Of a stretch of 64,000 nucleotides of DNA, positions 17,462 to 26,475 are shown piece after piece; the first letter of the stretch is position 1; each line of letters starts with the position of its first letter. The notes beneath the pieces are model-generated. The model saw nothing but the letters and a program-made list of their open reading frames with translations. It was not told the origin of the DNA and made no database searches. Origin of the DNA: Ectothiorhodospira magna (GTDB taxonomy: Bacteria; Pseudomonadota; Gammaproteobacteria; Ectothiorhodospirales; Ectothiorhodospiraceae). The position numbers were made by a program, and so were the translations under genes. Where the stretch lies: the NCBI RefSeq assembly GCF_900110965.1, contig NZ_FOFO01000011.1:1-64000 (forward strand), read 5' to 3'.

Positions 17462-17746
17462 TCATTCCTGCTGCCCTTGGGCACCCACGACTATCCGGTC
17501 CAGGTTCTGTTCCACAGTGCGCGAACCGATCCCCCTGACCTGGGTCAGTTGATGGACAGAGGTGAAGGGGCCATTCTGCTCCCGATGGGCCACAATGGCC
17601 TCGGCCCTGGCCATCCCCACACCGCTCAATGCACGGGAGATGGTCTGGGCATCTGCTTCATTGACGTTCACGGTACCCATAGCCCAGGCGCTACCGGCGG
17701 TGAACAGCAGGGAGAAGAACACGATCAGGGACATGAGAGTTTTCAT
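17462..17746 (-). CDS. comEA: ComEA-family helix-hairpin-helix DNA-binding protein, exported
   Basis: A 94-residue protein with a signal peptide (MKTLMSLIVFFSLLFTAGSAWA, cleavage likely after AWA) and a mature domain holding VNVNEADAQTISRALSGVGMARAEAIVAHRE and VRGIGSRTVEQNLDRI. These are two helix-hairpin-helix motifs typical of ComEA. In naturally transformable bacteria, periplasmic ComEA binds incoming DNA; small relatives like this occur in many gammaproteobacteria, so competence is only a possibility. The start is fixed by AAGGAGG 7 bases upstream. A terminator follows the gene. Confidence 0.85.
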   Translation of the reverse strand: MKTLMSLIVFFSLLFTAGSAWAMGTVNVNEADAQTISRALSGVGMARAEAIVAHREQNGPFTSVHQLTQVRGIGSRTVEQNLDRIVVGAQGQQE

Positions 17747-17856
17747 ACCATTGCCTCCTTGAGGATATCCTTGGCATTCCATGGTTAAACGCGGGTAACA
17801 TGTTCCTGCACTCCGTTGTACCCGCAGGGGTACTATGACCCAAATGTCTTGCCGAT

Positions 17857-18576
17857 TCAAGCCGCACTGATTTCGCTATTGATCGCCGTCAAAACTGCCC
17901 CAGGATCACGGGCCTGGGTCACGGGGCGACCCATGACCAAATGGGTGGCCCCCAGTGTCAGTGCCTGGAAGGGTGTCATGACCCGTTTTTGATCCCCCAG
18001 GTCCGCCGTGGCCGGACGGATACCCGGAGTCACCCGCAGAAATTGTTCCCCTAAAGCGGCTCTGAACTCGCCCGCCTCATGGGCGGAACATACCACCCCG
18101 TCCAGACCAGCCTCATGGGTCAGGGTTGCCAGATACCGGACCTGATCAGTCACCGGGCGATTGATGCCACAACCGGCCAGATCGGCATCATCCATGGAAG
18201 TCAATACGGTCACCGCGATCAGCAAGGGCCGGGGCGCCGAGGTTGTCGCCGCTTCCAGGGCCTCCCGGGCTGTCTCCATCATTGGCCGGCCACCACTGGC
18301 ATGGACATTGACCATCCATACCCCCAACCGGGCCGCTGCCCGGCAAGCACCGGCCACCGTGTTGGGAATGTCGTGAAATTTAAGGTCTAAAAAGACTTCA
18401 AAGCCCAGGGTCTGGAGGCGCTCCACCAGACCGGGACCAGCACTGACAAACAGTTCAAATCCCACCTTGAGGCGACATTGTGATGGGTCAAGACGGGAAA
18501 CCAGGGCCAGGGCCGCGGCGGCATCGGGATAGTCCAGAGCAACAATCACCCGTGGACCGGCAGTAGTTGGAAACAT
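17857..18576 (-). CDS. pyrF: Orotidine 5'-phosphate decarboxylase
   Basis: A 239-residue TIM-barrel enzyme for the last step of UMP synthesis. [12 protein letters not shown] near the N-terminus and LKVGFELF precede the catalytic [13 protein letters not shown], with the Asp-Lys-x-x-Asp array at about residues 64-69. VTPGIRP and [14 protein letters not shown] form the phosphate-binding loops. The length equals the family norm. It is the last member of a ihfB-lapA-lapB-pyrF series that is conserved across gammaproteobacteria, 80 bases after lapB. Confidence 0.96.
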   Translation of the reverse strand: MFPTTAGPRVIVALDYPDAAAALALVSRLDPSQCRLKVGFELFVSAGPGLVERLQTLGFEVFLDLKFHDIPNTVAGACRAAARLGVWMVNVHASGGRPMMETAREALEAATTSAPRPLLIAVTVLTSMDDADLAGCGINRPVTDQVRYLATLTHEAGLDGVVCSAHEAGEFRAALGEQFLRVTPGIRPATADLGDQKRVMTPFQALTLGATHLVMGRPVTQARDPGAVLTAINSEISAA

Positions 18577-18656
18577 ATCCAGGCAAACCTCGTGTTAGCA
18601 CATTGGACCGCGCCCCACGACCAAAGCCGGGGGCTTGAAGCACTGTTGGTTAAAAC

Positions 18657-19856
18657 TCAAGGGGGGGTCAAACAGGTCTCGGGACGCTGTTCCACCCGAC
18701 TGTCGATGGGGCGGATGGTGGCCCAACCCCGACATCCGGGACAATGCCAGAAATGGGTTCGGGACTGAAATCCACATTGAGTACAGGTGTGACAGGGGTG
18801 CCCTTCCAGATACCGTTCCACCATCTGCATCATCCCTGTCAGCGTCTCCACAGTCAGGGGGCCATGACGAATCTTGCAACGTAAATAAACCGGTACCAGA
18901 CCCAGGGCGGTGGATTCCTGGGCCAGCTGATTTTGCAGCAGTGCTTCCAGGTCATCCATCCGGTCGCTGGCTTCCAGGGTTTGGGCCAGGGCCAGGGCCA
19001 GCGCCGTTGACGAGGGCTGCTGATCCTGCAATTGCATCAGCAGGGATACCAGCCCCTCATCGTGTCCTGCATCCTGAAAGGCCCTGTCCAGTCTGGAGAA
19101 TACCAAGGGCAACAAGCCGGCATCCTGACGCACCACCCGGCTGTAATGGGCCACTGCCCGTGATGGATCGGCATCATCCATCGCCAAGTCTCCCATGAGG
19201 ATATCGGCCCTGGCACAGCCCCGATCAAAACTCAGTGCTTTTCGGGCATGCTGTCCGGCCAGGGCCGCTTCTCCCCCGGCACGGGCCATCTCTGCCAGTT
19301 CACAATGATACTGGGCAATCCGCTGGTTCTGGGGGTCGGTGGAAAATGCACATAGCTGCTCACTGGCCCGGATGGCATTGGCCCAGTCCCGTTCCCGCTC
19401 GTAGAGCGTTCGCAGGCACCGCCAGGCTTCTGCCTGGAGAAAGCCCAGTTGAATGAGTTCCTTGAACAGGGATTCAGCCTGATCCAACAGACCGGCTTTC
19501 ATGTAGTCACGCCCCAGCTCCATTAGGGCATTGGCCCGTTGGGGCGGGTCCAGGTTTTTCCGTTCCACCAGATTTTGATGGATGCGGATGGCCCGATCCA
19601 CTTCTCCCCGACGCCGGAACAGACTACCAAGAATCAGATGGGTCTCTACGGTATCCGGGTCCACGTCCACCATATCGATGAACACTTCCAGCGCCCGATC
19701 CGATTGCTCGGTCAGCAGATAATTGAGACCCTTGATGTACTGATCAGGAAAGGGAACGCCCCGGGACCGCCCGACCTCATGCCGGGCGGTCCTGCGGGCC
19801 GCCAACCATCCCGAGGCTGCCGCTACCGGCAGCAGCAGCCACAGGACTTCCATCAT
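18657..19856 (-). CDS. lapB: Lipopolysaccharide assembly protein B (YciM)
   Basis: A 399-residue protein with an N-terminal membrane anchor (LWLLLPVAAASGWLAARR), about nine TPR-type repeats (for example KGLNYLLTEQSDRALEVFIDMVDVDPD), and a C-terminal rubredoxin-like zinc/iron knuckle with CTQC and CPGC pairs. In E. coli LapB links LpxC to the FtsH protease and so controls lipid A synthesis. The gene follows lapA with a 6-base gap, as in most gammaproteobacteria. Two adjacent ATG codons open it. Confidence 0.95.
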   Translation of the reverse strand: MMEVLWLLLPVAAASGWLAARRTARHEVGRSRGVPFPDQYIKGLNYLLTEQSDRALEVFIDMVDVDPDTVETHLILGSLFRRRGEVDRAIRIHQNLVERKNLDPPQRANALMELGRDYMKAGLLDQAESLFKELIQLGFLQAEAWRCLRTLYERERDWANAIRASEQLCAFSTDPQNQRIAQYHCELAEMARAGGEAALAGQHARKALSFDRGCARADILMGDLAMDDADPSRAVAHYSRVVRQDAGLLPLVFSRLDRAFQDAGHDEGLVSLLMQLQDQQPSSTALALALAQTLEASDRMDDLEALLQNQLAQESTALGLVPVYLRCKIRHGPLTVETLTGMMQMVERYLEGHPCHTCTQCGFQSRTHFWHCPGCRGWATIRPIDSRVEQRPETCLTPP

Positions 19857-19862
19857 AAAAGA

Positions 19863-20156
19863 TCAAACCTTGTTGTTGCTGGGCAATGCGCGCAGTCTGG
19901 CGATTTCATCCTCGGCCCGCTTGCAGCGCTTGCGCAGCAGGCGTGCATCGCGGCCACGACGCATCACCAGTCCACTGCAGGCCAGTCCCCCCAGAACAGC
20001 CCCCAGCAACATGCTGACGAAGACGACGATGGACAGCGGCACCTGGAAGCTTTCCAGGTACAGATGCACATCCACCTCTCCGGCATTGAGAATCGTGAAA
20101 CTGGCTCCAAGAAGAACGGCCAGGATGAGAACCAACGGAAGAATGACTCGACTCAT
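19863..20156 (-). CDS. lapA: Lipopolysaccharide assembly protein A (LapA/YciS)
   Basis: A 97-residue inner-membrane protein with two transmembrane helices (about 4-24 and 40-62) and a C-terminal coiled-coil tail (LLRKRCKRAEDEIARLRAL), the LapA/DUF1049 layout. It is cotranscribed with lapB and lies 45 bases after ihfB, the order seen in E. coli and relatives. The family partners LapB in regulating lipid A biosynthesis. Confidence 0.9.
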   Translation of the reverse strand: MSRVILPLVLILAVLLGASFTILNAGEVDVHLYLESFQVPLSIVVFVSMLLGAVLGGLACSGLVMRRGRDARLLRKRCKRAEDEIARLRALPSNNKV

Positions 20157-20201
20157 GGGCTGCTTTTCCGATTGTGGACATGTATTGGTGTATTTTCCAC
20201 G

Positions 20202-20501
20202 TCAGCGGATCCCGGTCTTTTCCGGCTCGTTGACCCGCTCCCGCAATTCCTTGCCAGGCTTGAAATGAGGCACATGCTTACCCGGCAGAGACACTGTCTC
20301 TCCTGTTTTGGGATTGCGCCCCACCCGTGGCGGCCGGAAGTGCAGCGAGAAACTGCCAAAACCCCGAATCTCGATCCGGTCTCCGGTGGCCAGTGCCTGG
20401 CTCATCTGTTCGAGTATGGTCTTGACGGACAACTCGACATCTTTGTACGCGAGCTGGCTCTGCTTGCGAGCCAGTATATCGATGAGTTCCGATTTCGTCA
20501 T
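20202..20501 (-). CDS. ihfB: Integration host factor subunit beta
   Basis: A 99-residue nucleoid protein of the HU/IHF fold. It starts [14 protein letters not shown], has the dimer core [25 protein letters not shown] with the DNA-bending beta-arm ending at the proline-containing RNPKTG, and [15 protein letters not shown] closes it. IHF bends DNA at WATCAR-type sites, and its regulatory reach includes recombination, replication and promoter architecture. AGGACG precedes the ATG. It lies downstream of rpsA, as in E. coli, with a hairpin between them. Confidence 0.96.
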   Translation of the reverse strand: MTKSELIDILARKQSQLAYKDVELSVKTILEQMSQALATGDRIEIRGFGSFSLHFRPPRVGRNPKTGETVSLPGKHVPHFKPGKELRERVNEPEKTGIR

Positions 20502-20547
20502 CGTCCTGCCCCCTGCATGTTACACGACCATGACTCCCGGCACACAA

Positions 20548-20578
20548 ACATCCCCGGATGGATCCCATCCGGGGATGT
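20548..20578 (-). terminator. Hairpin terminator/attenuator between rpsA and ihfB
   Basis: A perfect 13-bp inverted repeat (ACATCCCCGGATG and CATCCGGGGATGT) with a 5-base loop starts 12 bases after the rpsA stop. A modest T-rich tail (TTTGTGTG) follows on the minus strand. It probably dampens read-through so that abundant rpsA mRNA does not fully drive ihfB. Confidence 0.75.
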
Positions 20579-20589
20579 CGGCGAGAACC

Positions 20590-22275
20590 TTACTTCTTGT
20601 CGCTATCGCTACTGCCGGCCAGCTGTTCCTTGAGCAATGCACCCAGGGAGGTGGTGGCCGCAGAAGAACCGCTGTAATCCTGCATCACTTCGGCTTCTTC
20701 GTCACTTTCCTTGGCCTTGATGGACAAGGTCACGGTGCGGTTCTTACGGTCCACACCCACGAACTTGGCTTCCACGGCCTCGCCAACGGTCAGGATGGAA
20801 CGAGCATCTTCCACCCGATCACGGGACAGTTCAGAAGCCCGCAGGATACCATCAACCCCATCGCCCAGTTCCACCACGGCAGCCTTGGCGTCCACTTCCC
20901 GGACCACACCCTTGACGATGCTGCCCTTGGCATTTTCCGCCACGAAGTTGGAGAAGGGATCCTTGTCCAGCTGCTTCAGGCCCAGGGAGATGCGCTCACG
21001 CTCCGGGTCCACGGACAGGACCACGGCTTCGATTTCCTCGCCCTTGCGGAAATTGCGCACGGCTTCTTCACCGGGCATGTTCCAGGACAGGTCGGACAGG
21101 TGAACCAGACCGTCGATGCCACCGTCCAGGCCCACGAAGATGCCAAAATCGGTGATGGACTTGATCACGCCGGAGACCTTCTCGCCCTTGTTGTGCATGG
21201 CGGCGAACTCGTCCCAGGGGTTGGGCTGGCACTGCTTCATGCCCAGGGAGATGCGGCGACGCTCCTCGTCGATGTCGAGGATCATCACTTCCACTTCCTC
21301 GCCCACCACCACCACCTTGGCGGGATTCACGTTCTTGTTGGTCCAATCCATCTCGGAGACGTGCACCAGACCTTCGACGCCGTCTTCCACTTCCACGAAG
21401 CAGCCGTAGTCGGTGATGTTGGTGATCTTGCCGAACAGACGGGTGCCCACCGGATAACGGCGGGTGATGTTTTCCCACGGATCTTCGCCCAGCTGCTTGA
21501 GACCCAGGGAGACGCGGTTGCGCTCGCGGTCGAACTTGAGCACCTTGACCTGGATCTCGTCACCGATGTTGACCACTTCGGAGGGGTGCTTGACCCGCTT
21601 CCAGGCCATGTCGGTGATGTGCAGCAGGCCGTCGATACCCCCCAGATCCAGGAACGCACCGTAGTCGGTGAGGTTCTTGACGATACCGTTGAGGACCATG
21701 CCTTCCTGCAGGTTCTTGAGCAGGGCTTCGCGCTCGGCGCTGTATTCCTTCTCCACCACGGCGCGGCGGGACACCACCACGTTGTTGCGGCGACGGTCCA
21801 GCTTGATGAGCTTGAACTCCAGTTCCTTGCCTTCCAGGTACGCGGTGTCGCGCACGGGGCGGACGTCCACCAGGGAGCCCGGCAGGAAGGCGCGGATGTC
21901 GCCCAGTTCCACGGTGAAGCCGCCCTTGACCTTGCCGCTGATCATGCCGGCGATGGTCTCGTCCTTCTCCATGGCTTCTTCGAGGCGTTCCCAGGCCTTG
22001 GCACGCTTGGCCTTCTCGCGGGACATGCGGGTCTCGCCGAAGCCATCTTCGGGGGACTCCAGGGCCACTTCCACCAGATCGCCGATCTGGATTTCCAGCT
22101 CACCCTTTTCGTTGTAGAACTGCTCGATGGGGATGACGCCCTCGGACTTGAGGCCGGCATTGACCACCACCATGTCATTGGTGATGTTGATGACAGTGCC
22201 GTTCAAGATGGAGCCGGGCCGCATCTCGATGGAGGACAAGCTCTCTTCGAGCAGTTGCGCGAAACTTTCAGTCAT
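20590..22275 (-). CDS. rpsA: 30S ribosomal protein S1
   Basis: A 561-residue protein made of six S1 RNA-binding repeats, each showing the G-F-V--G-G--G-hh---h pattern (for example [54 protein letters not shown]). It is essential for mRNA loading onto the ribosome. The start [13 protein letters not shown] at 22275 matches the family; there is no Shine-Dalgarno, as is usual for S1 genes. Codon choice is strongly biased, in line with high expression. It follows cmk, the common gammaproteobacterial order. Confidence 0.97.
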   Translation of the reverse strand: MTESFAQLLEESLSSIEMRPGSILNGTVINITNDMVVVNAGLKSEGVIPIEQFYNEKGELEIQIGDLVEVALESPEDGFGETRMSREKAKRAKAWERLEEAMEKDETIAGMISGKVKGGFTVELGDIRAFLPGSLVDVRPVRDTAYLEGKELEFKLIKLDRRRNNVVVSRRAVVEKEYSAEREALLKNLQEGMVLNGIVKNLTDYGAFLDLGGIDGLLHITDMAWKRVKHPSEVVNIGDEIQVKVLKFDRERNRVSLGLKQLGEDPWENITRRYPVGTRLFGKITNITDYGCFVEVEDGVEGLVHVSEMDWTNKNVNPAKVVVVGEEVEVMILDIDEERRRISLGMKQCQPNPWDEFAAMHNKGEKVSGVIKSITDFGIFVGLDGGIDGLVHLSDLSWNMPGEEAVRNFRKGEEIEAVVLSVDPERERISLGLKQLDKDPFSNFVAENAKGSIVKGVVREVDAKAAVVELGDGVDGILRASELSRDRVEDARSILTVGEAVEAKFVGVDRKNRTVTLSIKAKESDEEAEVMQDYSGSSAATTSLGALLKEQLAGSSDSDKK

Positions 22276-22376
22276 GGGTTGGTTGAACCTGCAAAATGGT
22301 ATTGGGGCCTGCACTATCCGGTGACAGACCGGTTATTCAAAAAGGATCCCGGGCTTGCCTGCCCCGGACCATAGGA

Positions 22377-23063
22377 TCATGGTACTGCCTTCAGACCGCG
22401 TTGCGCCGCCAATGCAAGGATCTCGTTCAGGACCGCATCAATGCTCATGTGGGTGGAGTTCACCTCGATGGCATCTTCCGCGGGCCTGAGCGGGGCCACG
22501 GCCCGCTCCGCATCACGCCGATCACGTTCGGCCAGCTCTTCTATGAGGGCTGGCAGGTTAGCATTAAGGCCCTGCTCCTTCAACTGCAGGTAGCGACGCC
22601 GGGCCCTTTCTTCCGTGTCCGCAGTCAGGAAAACCTTCAATGGCGCATCGGGAAAGACCACCGTGCCCATGTCCCGGCCATCGGCCACCAGCCCCGGAGC
22701 GCTGCGAAAATCCCGCTGCCGATCCAGCAGGGCCTGCCGGACTTCGGGAATGGCGGCCACTTTTGAAGCGGCATCGCCACAGGCCTCGGTACGTAACTCG
22801 CCGCCCACCCGATCGCCGTCCAGGCGAACCGCGGGGGCGCCGGCCTCATCCAGTTCGAAGCACACATCCAGATGACGGGCCAGCCCGGACACTCCCGCCA
22901 CGTCGTCCAGCGCCATCCCGCGACGCAGGGCGCCCAGGGCCACCAGACGGTACAAGGCACCGCTGTCGAGGAAGGACCAGCCCAATCGTTCGGCCAGCAG
23001 GCGGCTCACCGTCCCCTTGCCGGAACCACCGGGACCGTCCAGGGTGATCACGGGCACGAACAT
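22377..23063 (-). CDS. cmk: Cytidylate kinase
   Basis: A 228-residue P-loop enzyme phosphorylating CMP/dCMP. GPGGSGKGT is the Walker A at residues 10-18. LDSGALYRLVAL, the CMP-binding insert, VADGRDMGTVVFPDA and FLTADTEERARRRY are all typical. The start codon shares one base with the aroA stop (TGATG), so translation is coupled. It is placed between aroA and rpsA as in most gammaproteobacteria. Confidence 0.96.
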   Translation of the reverse strand: MFVPVITLDGPGGSGKGTVSRLLAERLGWSFLDSGALYRLVALGALRRGMALDDVAGVSGLARHLDVCFELDEAGAPAVRLDGDRVGGELRTEACGDAASKVAAIPEVRQALLDRQRDFRSAPGLVADGRDMGTVVFPDAPLKVFLTADTEERARRRYLQLKEQGLNANLPALIEELAERDRRDAERAVAPLRPAEDAIEVNSTHMSIDAVLNEILALAAQRGLKAVP

Positions 23064-24391
23064 CAGACGCCCTCCTCCTTCACATGGATGTTCAGCCCCG
23101 CCCCACCGGCGAGCGCGGCAAAACCCGGGAAGGAGGTATTCACGTTGGCGCAGTCCTGGATGCGGATGGAACCCTGGGCCCGCAGCGCCGCCATGGCAAA
23201 GGACATGGCAATGCGATGATCGCCGTGACTGTGCACCACCCCGCCCTGCAGCCGGCCACCCTGAATCACGATACCGTCCGGCGTGGGTCGCGCCTGGATA
23301 CCGCAGGCGGCCAGGCCATCGGCCATCACCTGGATCCGGTCGCTTTCCTTGACCCGCAGTTCCTCGGCACCGGTGAGCACGGTTTCCCCCTCGGCACAGG
23401 CGGCCGCCACGAAGAGGGCGGGAAATTCGTCGATGGCCAGGGGCACCAGGGCCTCGGGGATACGGATGCCCTTGAGGGGGGCGGCCCGCACCACCAGATC
23501 CGCCACCGGCTCGCCACCCACTTCACGGGGATTTTCCAGGCGGATGTCGGCCCCCATCAGTTGCAGGATGTCGATGATGCCGGTGCGGGTGGGATTGACC
23601 CCCACATGCGCCAGGGTCAGCTCGGAACCGGGGGCGATGGAGGCCCCCACCAGGAAGAAGGCCGCGGATGAGATATCCGCCGGCACGTCGATGGCAGCGG
23701 CCCGTAGACGCCCCCCACCCTGCAGGCAGACCCGCCCATGGTGACAGGCCACGTCATAGCCGAACCCGGTGAGCATGCGCTCGGTGTGGTCCCGGGTCGG
23801 TGCCGGTTCGGTCACGCAGGTCCGGCCCCGGGCATGGAGGCCCGCCAGCAGCACACTGGACTTGACCTGGGCGCTGGCCATGGGCATCTCATAGTCAATA
23901 CCTTCCAGCGCCTGCCCACCCCGGATGGTCAGGGGGGGACGGCCCTCGGGGCCGGTGTCGATGCGGGCACCCATGCGTGAGAGGGGTTCGGTGACACGGC
24001 CCATGGGTCGACGGCTCAGGGAGGCATCGCCGGTGAGCACGGTATCAAACGGCTGTCCGGCCAGCAGGCCGGCCATCAGGCGCATGGACGTCCCGGAGTT
24101 ACCCAGGTCCAGGGGGGCGCCGGGGGCCTTGAGACCCTGCAAGCCCACGCCGTGGATGGTCACCCGCCCGGCTTCGGGGCCGTCGATCCGCACCCCCATG
24201 GCGCGAAAAGCCTTGAGGGTGGCCAGGCAGTCCTCCCCCTCCAGAAAACCACTCACCTCGGTGGTGCCTTCCGCCAGCGCCCCCAGCATGATGGCGCGAT
24301 GAGAGATGGATTTGTCACCGGGAACCCGGCAGCGGCCTTCCAGCCGACCGCCCGGTTCCACCCGAAATTCCAGCGTACTGCCATGTGTCAT
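23063..24391 (-). CDS. aroA: 3-phosphoshikimate 1-carboxyvinyltransferase (EPSP synthase)
   Basis: A 442-residue shikimate-pathway enzyme joining PEP to shikimate-3-phosphate. VPGDKSISHRAIMLGAL is the N-terminal PEP/S3P-binding block, LGNSGTSMRL the S3P loop, and EELRVKESDRI the C-terminal signature. The motifs GDKS, SAQVK, RDHTE and NPTR, which mark the class II subgroup, are all present, but the loop corresponding to E. coli Gly96 keeps glycine (GNSGTSMR). The ATG at 24391 is chosen on family length; a GTG at 24424 overlapping the tyrA stop is the alternative. It lies between tyrA and cmk in the mixed-function operon. Confidence 0.95.
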   Translation of the reverse strand: MTHGSTLEFRVEPGGRLEGRCRVPGDKSISHRAIMLGALAEGTTEVSGFLEGEDCLATLKAFRAMGVRIDGPEAGRVTIHGVGLQGLKAPGAPLDLGNSGTSMRLMAGLLAGQPFDTVLTGDASLSRRPMGRVTEPLSRMGARIDTGPEGRPPLTIRGGQALEGIDYEMPMASAQVKSSVLLAGLHARGRTCVTEPAPTRDHTERMLTGFGYDVACHHGRVCLQGGGRLRAAAIDVPADISSAAFFLVGASIAPGSELTLAHVGVNPTRTGIIDILQLMGADIRLENPREVGGEPVADLVVRAAPLKGIRIPEALVPLAIDEFPALFVAAACAEGETVLTGAEELRVKESDRIQVMADGLAACGIQARPTPDGIVIQGGRLQGGVVHSHGDHRIAMSFAMAALRAQGSIRIQDCANVNTSFPGFAALAGGAGLNIHVKEEGV

Positions 24392-24420
24392 CAGCTCACC
24401 TGCATCCACGAAAAGAACAT

Positions 24421-25278
24421 TCACTCACAGAACCGATCCCGGGCGGCCTTGGCGCGCTGAAAGATCTCCAGCAGCCGCTCACCGTCACCCCGGGACACCG
24501 CCTCGGTGATCAGGGTCAAATCTTCCTGATAATGGGCCATCACCGACAGGATCGCTTCCCGGTTGGACAGGCAGATATCCCGCCACATCACCGGATCGCT
24601 GGAAGCGATGCGGGTGAAGTCGCGAAAACCGCCGGCCGCATAACGGAAGATCTCGTCCCGCTCGCCCATGCGGGCCAGGCTGTCCACCAGGCCGAAGGCC
24701 AGCAGGTGAGGCAGATGACTGGTGGCCGCCAGAACCTCGTCATGGTGGGCCACGGACATGGTTTCCACCACCGCCCCGGTCAACTCCCACAGGGTACGCA
24801 CCTTGGCCAGGGCGCCGATGTCCGTGGTATCCAGCGGGGTCAGAATCACCCGCCGGCCCTGAAACAGGGTCGGAAAGGCCGCCTCCACACCGCTGCGCTC
24901 GGTCCCGGCAATGGGATGACCGGGCACGAAGCCATGGGGCAGTTCGCCGAACCCTGCCCGTACCGCGTCCACCACGCTGCCCTTGGCACTGCCCACATCG
25001 GTGAGGGCCGCATCCGGTGCCAGATGGTCACGGATGGCGGCGCAGACGCCGCCCATGGCCCCCAGGGGCACCGCCAGCACCACCATGTCGGCACCCGCCA
25101 CCGCCGCTGCCGGGTCCAGGGTGTAATGGTCGATCACCCCCAGTTCCACCGCCTGGCGCAGATGATTTTCGGAACGGGAACAGCCCACCACCTCCTTACA
25201 GGCGCCCGCCCGGCGCAGGGCCAGGGCCAGGGAACCGCCGATGAGGCCGACACCGAAAATGGTCAGACGACGAATCAC
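24421..25278 (-). CDS. tyrA: Prephenate (arogenate) dehydrogenase
   Basis: A 285-residue Rossmann oxidoreductase for tyrosine synthesis. FGVGLIGGSLALALR is the dinucleotide-binding GxGxxG, followed by VLAVPLGAM, LTDVGSAKGSVV, and the catalytic GHPIAGTERSGVEAA with its histidine. The GTG start at 25278 overlaps the hisC stop (GTGA). A longer upstream frame carries no family similarity. No chorismate mutase or ACT domain is fused. Whether the substrate is prephenate or arogenate cannot be decided from sequence. Confidence 0.94.
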   Translation of the reverse strand: MIRRLTIFGVGLIGGSLALALRRAGACKEVVGCSRSENHLRQAVELGVIDHYTLDPAAAVAGADMVVLAVPLGAMGGVCAAIRDHLAPDAALTDVGSAKGSVVDAVRAGFGELPHGFVPGHPIAGTERSGVEAAFPTLFQGRRVILTPLDTTDIGALAKVRTLWELTGAVVETMSVAHHDEVLAATSHLPHLLAFGLVDSLARMGERDEIFRYAAGGFRDFTRIASSDPVMWRDICLSNREAILSVMAHYQEDLTLITEAVSRGDGERLLEIFQRAKAARDRFCE

Positions 25279-26399
25279 CGGCCCAGCACCTGATCCAGAG
25301 CATCCATGAAGCGGCGATTTTCGTGGGCACGTCCCACCGTCACCCGCAGATGATGGGGCAGGCCGTAACCGCCGCCCACGGGACGCACGATCACCCCCTG
25401 GTGCAGCAGAGCCTGATACACCGGCCCGGCTTCCCGGCCCATGTCGATGCACAGGAAGTTGCCCACCGAGGGAATGAAATCCAGACCCCGCTCACGGCAG
25501 GCGGCGGTGAGAAAATCCAGACCTTCCCGGTTCACCCGGACAGATTCACGCACGTGGGCATCGTCTTCCAGGGCCGCCAGGGCACCGGCCTGGGCCAGGG
25601 TGTTGGTATTGAAGGGCTGACGCACCCGATTGAGGATGTCCGCCACCTCCGGACTGGACACCGCGTAGCCGATGCGCAGACCCGCCAGACCGTGGATCTT
25701 GGAGAAGGTCCGGGTCACCACCAGGTTGGGGAATTCCGCCAGCCAGCGGGTGGTATCCGGGTATTCGGCTTCTTCCACGTATTCGAAATAGGCCTCGTCC
25801 ACCACCACCAGGGTCTCCCGGGGCTGAGCGGCGATGAAGGCCTTGAGGGAAGCCGCGTCCAGCCAGGTGCCAGTGGGATTGTTGGGGTTGGCGACGAAGA
25901 TCACCCGGGTATGGGCATCCACCCGCTCCGCCATGGCGGCCAGGTCGTGGCCGTAGGGCATGGCATGATCCATGGGATTGGCCGGGGCAACGCGGGCCTC
26001 GGCATCCACCGCCTGCACCACCAGCGGATAGACGGCAAAGGCATGGGCGGAGAAGACCGCGTTGCGGCCGGGGGAGAGATAGGCCCGGCCAATGAGTTCC
26101 AGCACATCGTTGGAGCCGTTGCCCAGGGTGATGCAGGCCGGTTCCACCCCCAGCACTTCCCCCAGACGCCGGCGCAAGGCAAAACCGCCGCCATCGGGAT
26201 ACAGGGCCAACCCCTCCAGCAATCCCCCCAGGGATTGAATGGCACGGGGACTGGGACCTAAGGGATTTTCGTTGGAGGCCAGCTTGATGCTCTCGCGGAT
26301 GCCCAGTTCCCGCTCCAGTTCCTCCACCGGCTTGCCGGGCTGGTAAGGCATCAGGCTTTGAACGCCGGCATTGGCCAGGGCACGGTAATCACAGCTCAT
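25275..26399 (-). CDS. hisC: Histidinol-phosphate aminotransferase (HisC-type, aromatic/histidine)
   Basis: A 374-residue PLP enzyme. SNENPLGPSPRA near the N-terminus, NPNNPTGTW, the DEAYFEY loop and TFSKIHGLAGLRIGY with the Schiff-base lysine are typical of HisC. In this operon context (between pheA and tyrA) the enzyme is known in pseudomonads as HisHb, a broad-specificity aminotransferase also used for phenylalanine and tyrosine synthesis. That dual role here is inference. It overlaps tyrA by 4 bases. Confidence 0.94.
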   Translation of the reverse strand: MSCDYRALANAGVQSLMPYQPGKPVEELERELGIRESIKLASNENPLGPSPRAIQSLGGLLEGLALYPDGGGFALRRRLGEVLGVEPACITLGNGSNDVLELIGRAYLSPGRNAVFSAHAFAVYPLVVQAVDAEARVAPANPMDHAMPYGHDLAAMAERVDAHTRVIFVANPNNPTGTWLDAASLKAFIAAQPRETLVVVDEAYFEYVEEAEYPDTTRWLAEFPNLVVTRTFSKIHGLAGLRIGYAVSSPEVADILNRVRQPFNTNTLAQAGALAALEDDAHVRESVRVNREGLDFLTAACRERGLDFIPSVGNFLCIDMGREAGPVYQALLHQGVIVRPVGGGYGLPHHLRVTVGRAHENRRFMDALDQVLGR

Positions 26400-26475
26400 G
26401 TTGTCTCCGGGGTTGATTCTTGGAAGCCGTCACAAAACTGCCCGGGCGCGGATGGACCGCCGCCGATACCAGGGC

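Noticed and set aside
17791-17833. Inverted repeats (GCGGGTA...TACCCGC and GTACCC-GCAG-GGGTAC) upstream of comEA
   Set aside because: Short, overlapping each other, and no promoter placed near them; not enough to call an operator.
20308-22374. A 688-codon open frame on the plus strand opposite rpsA
   Set aside because: It is the antisense of a strongly codon-biased S1 gene. Its protein is a low-complexity His/Gln/Val mix with no domain, as seen opposite several GC-rich genes here.
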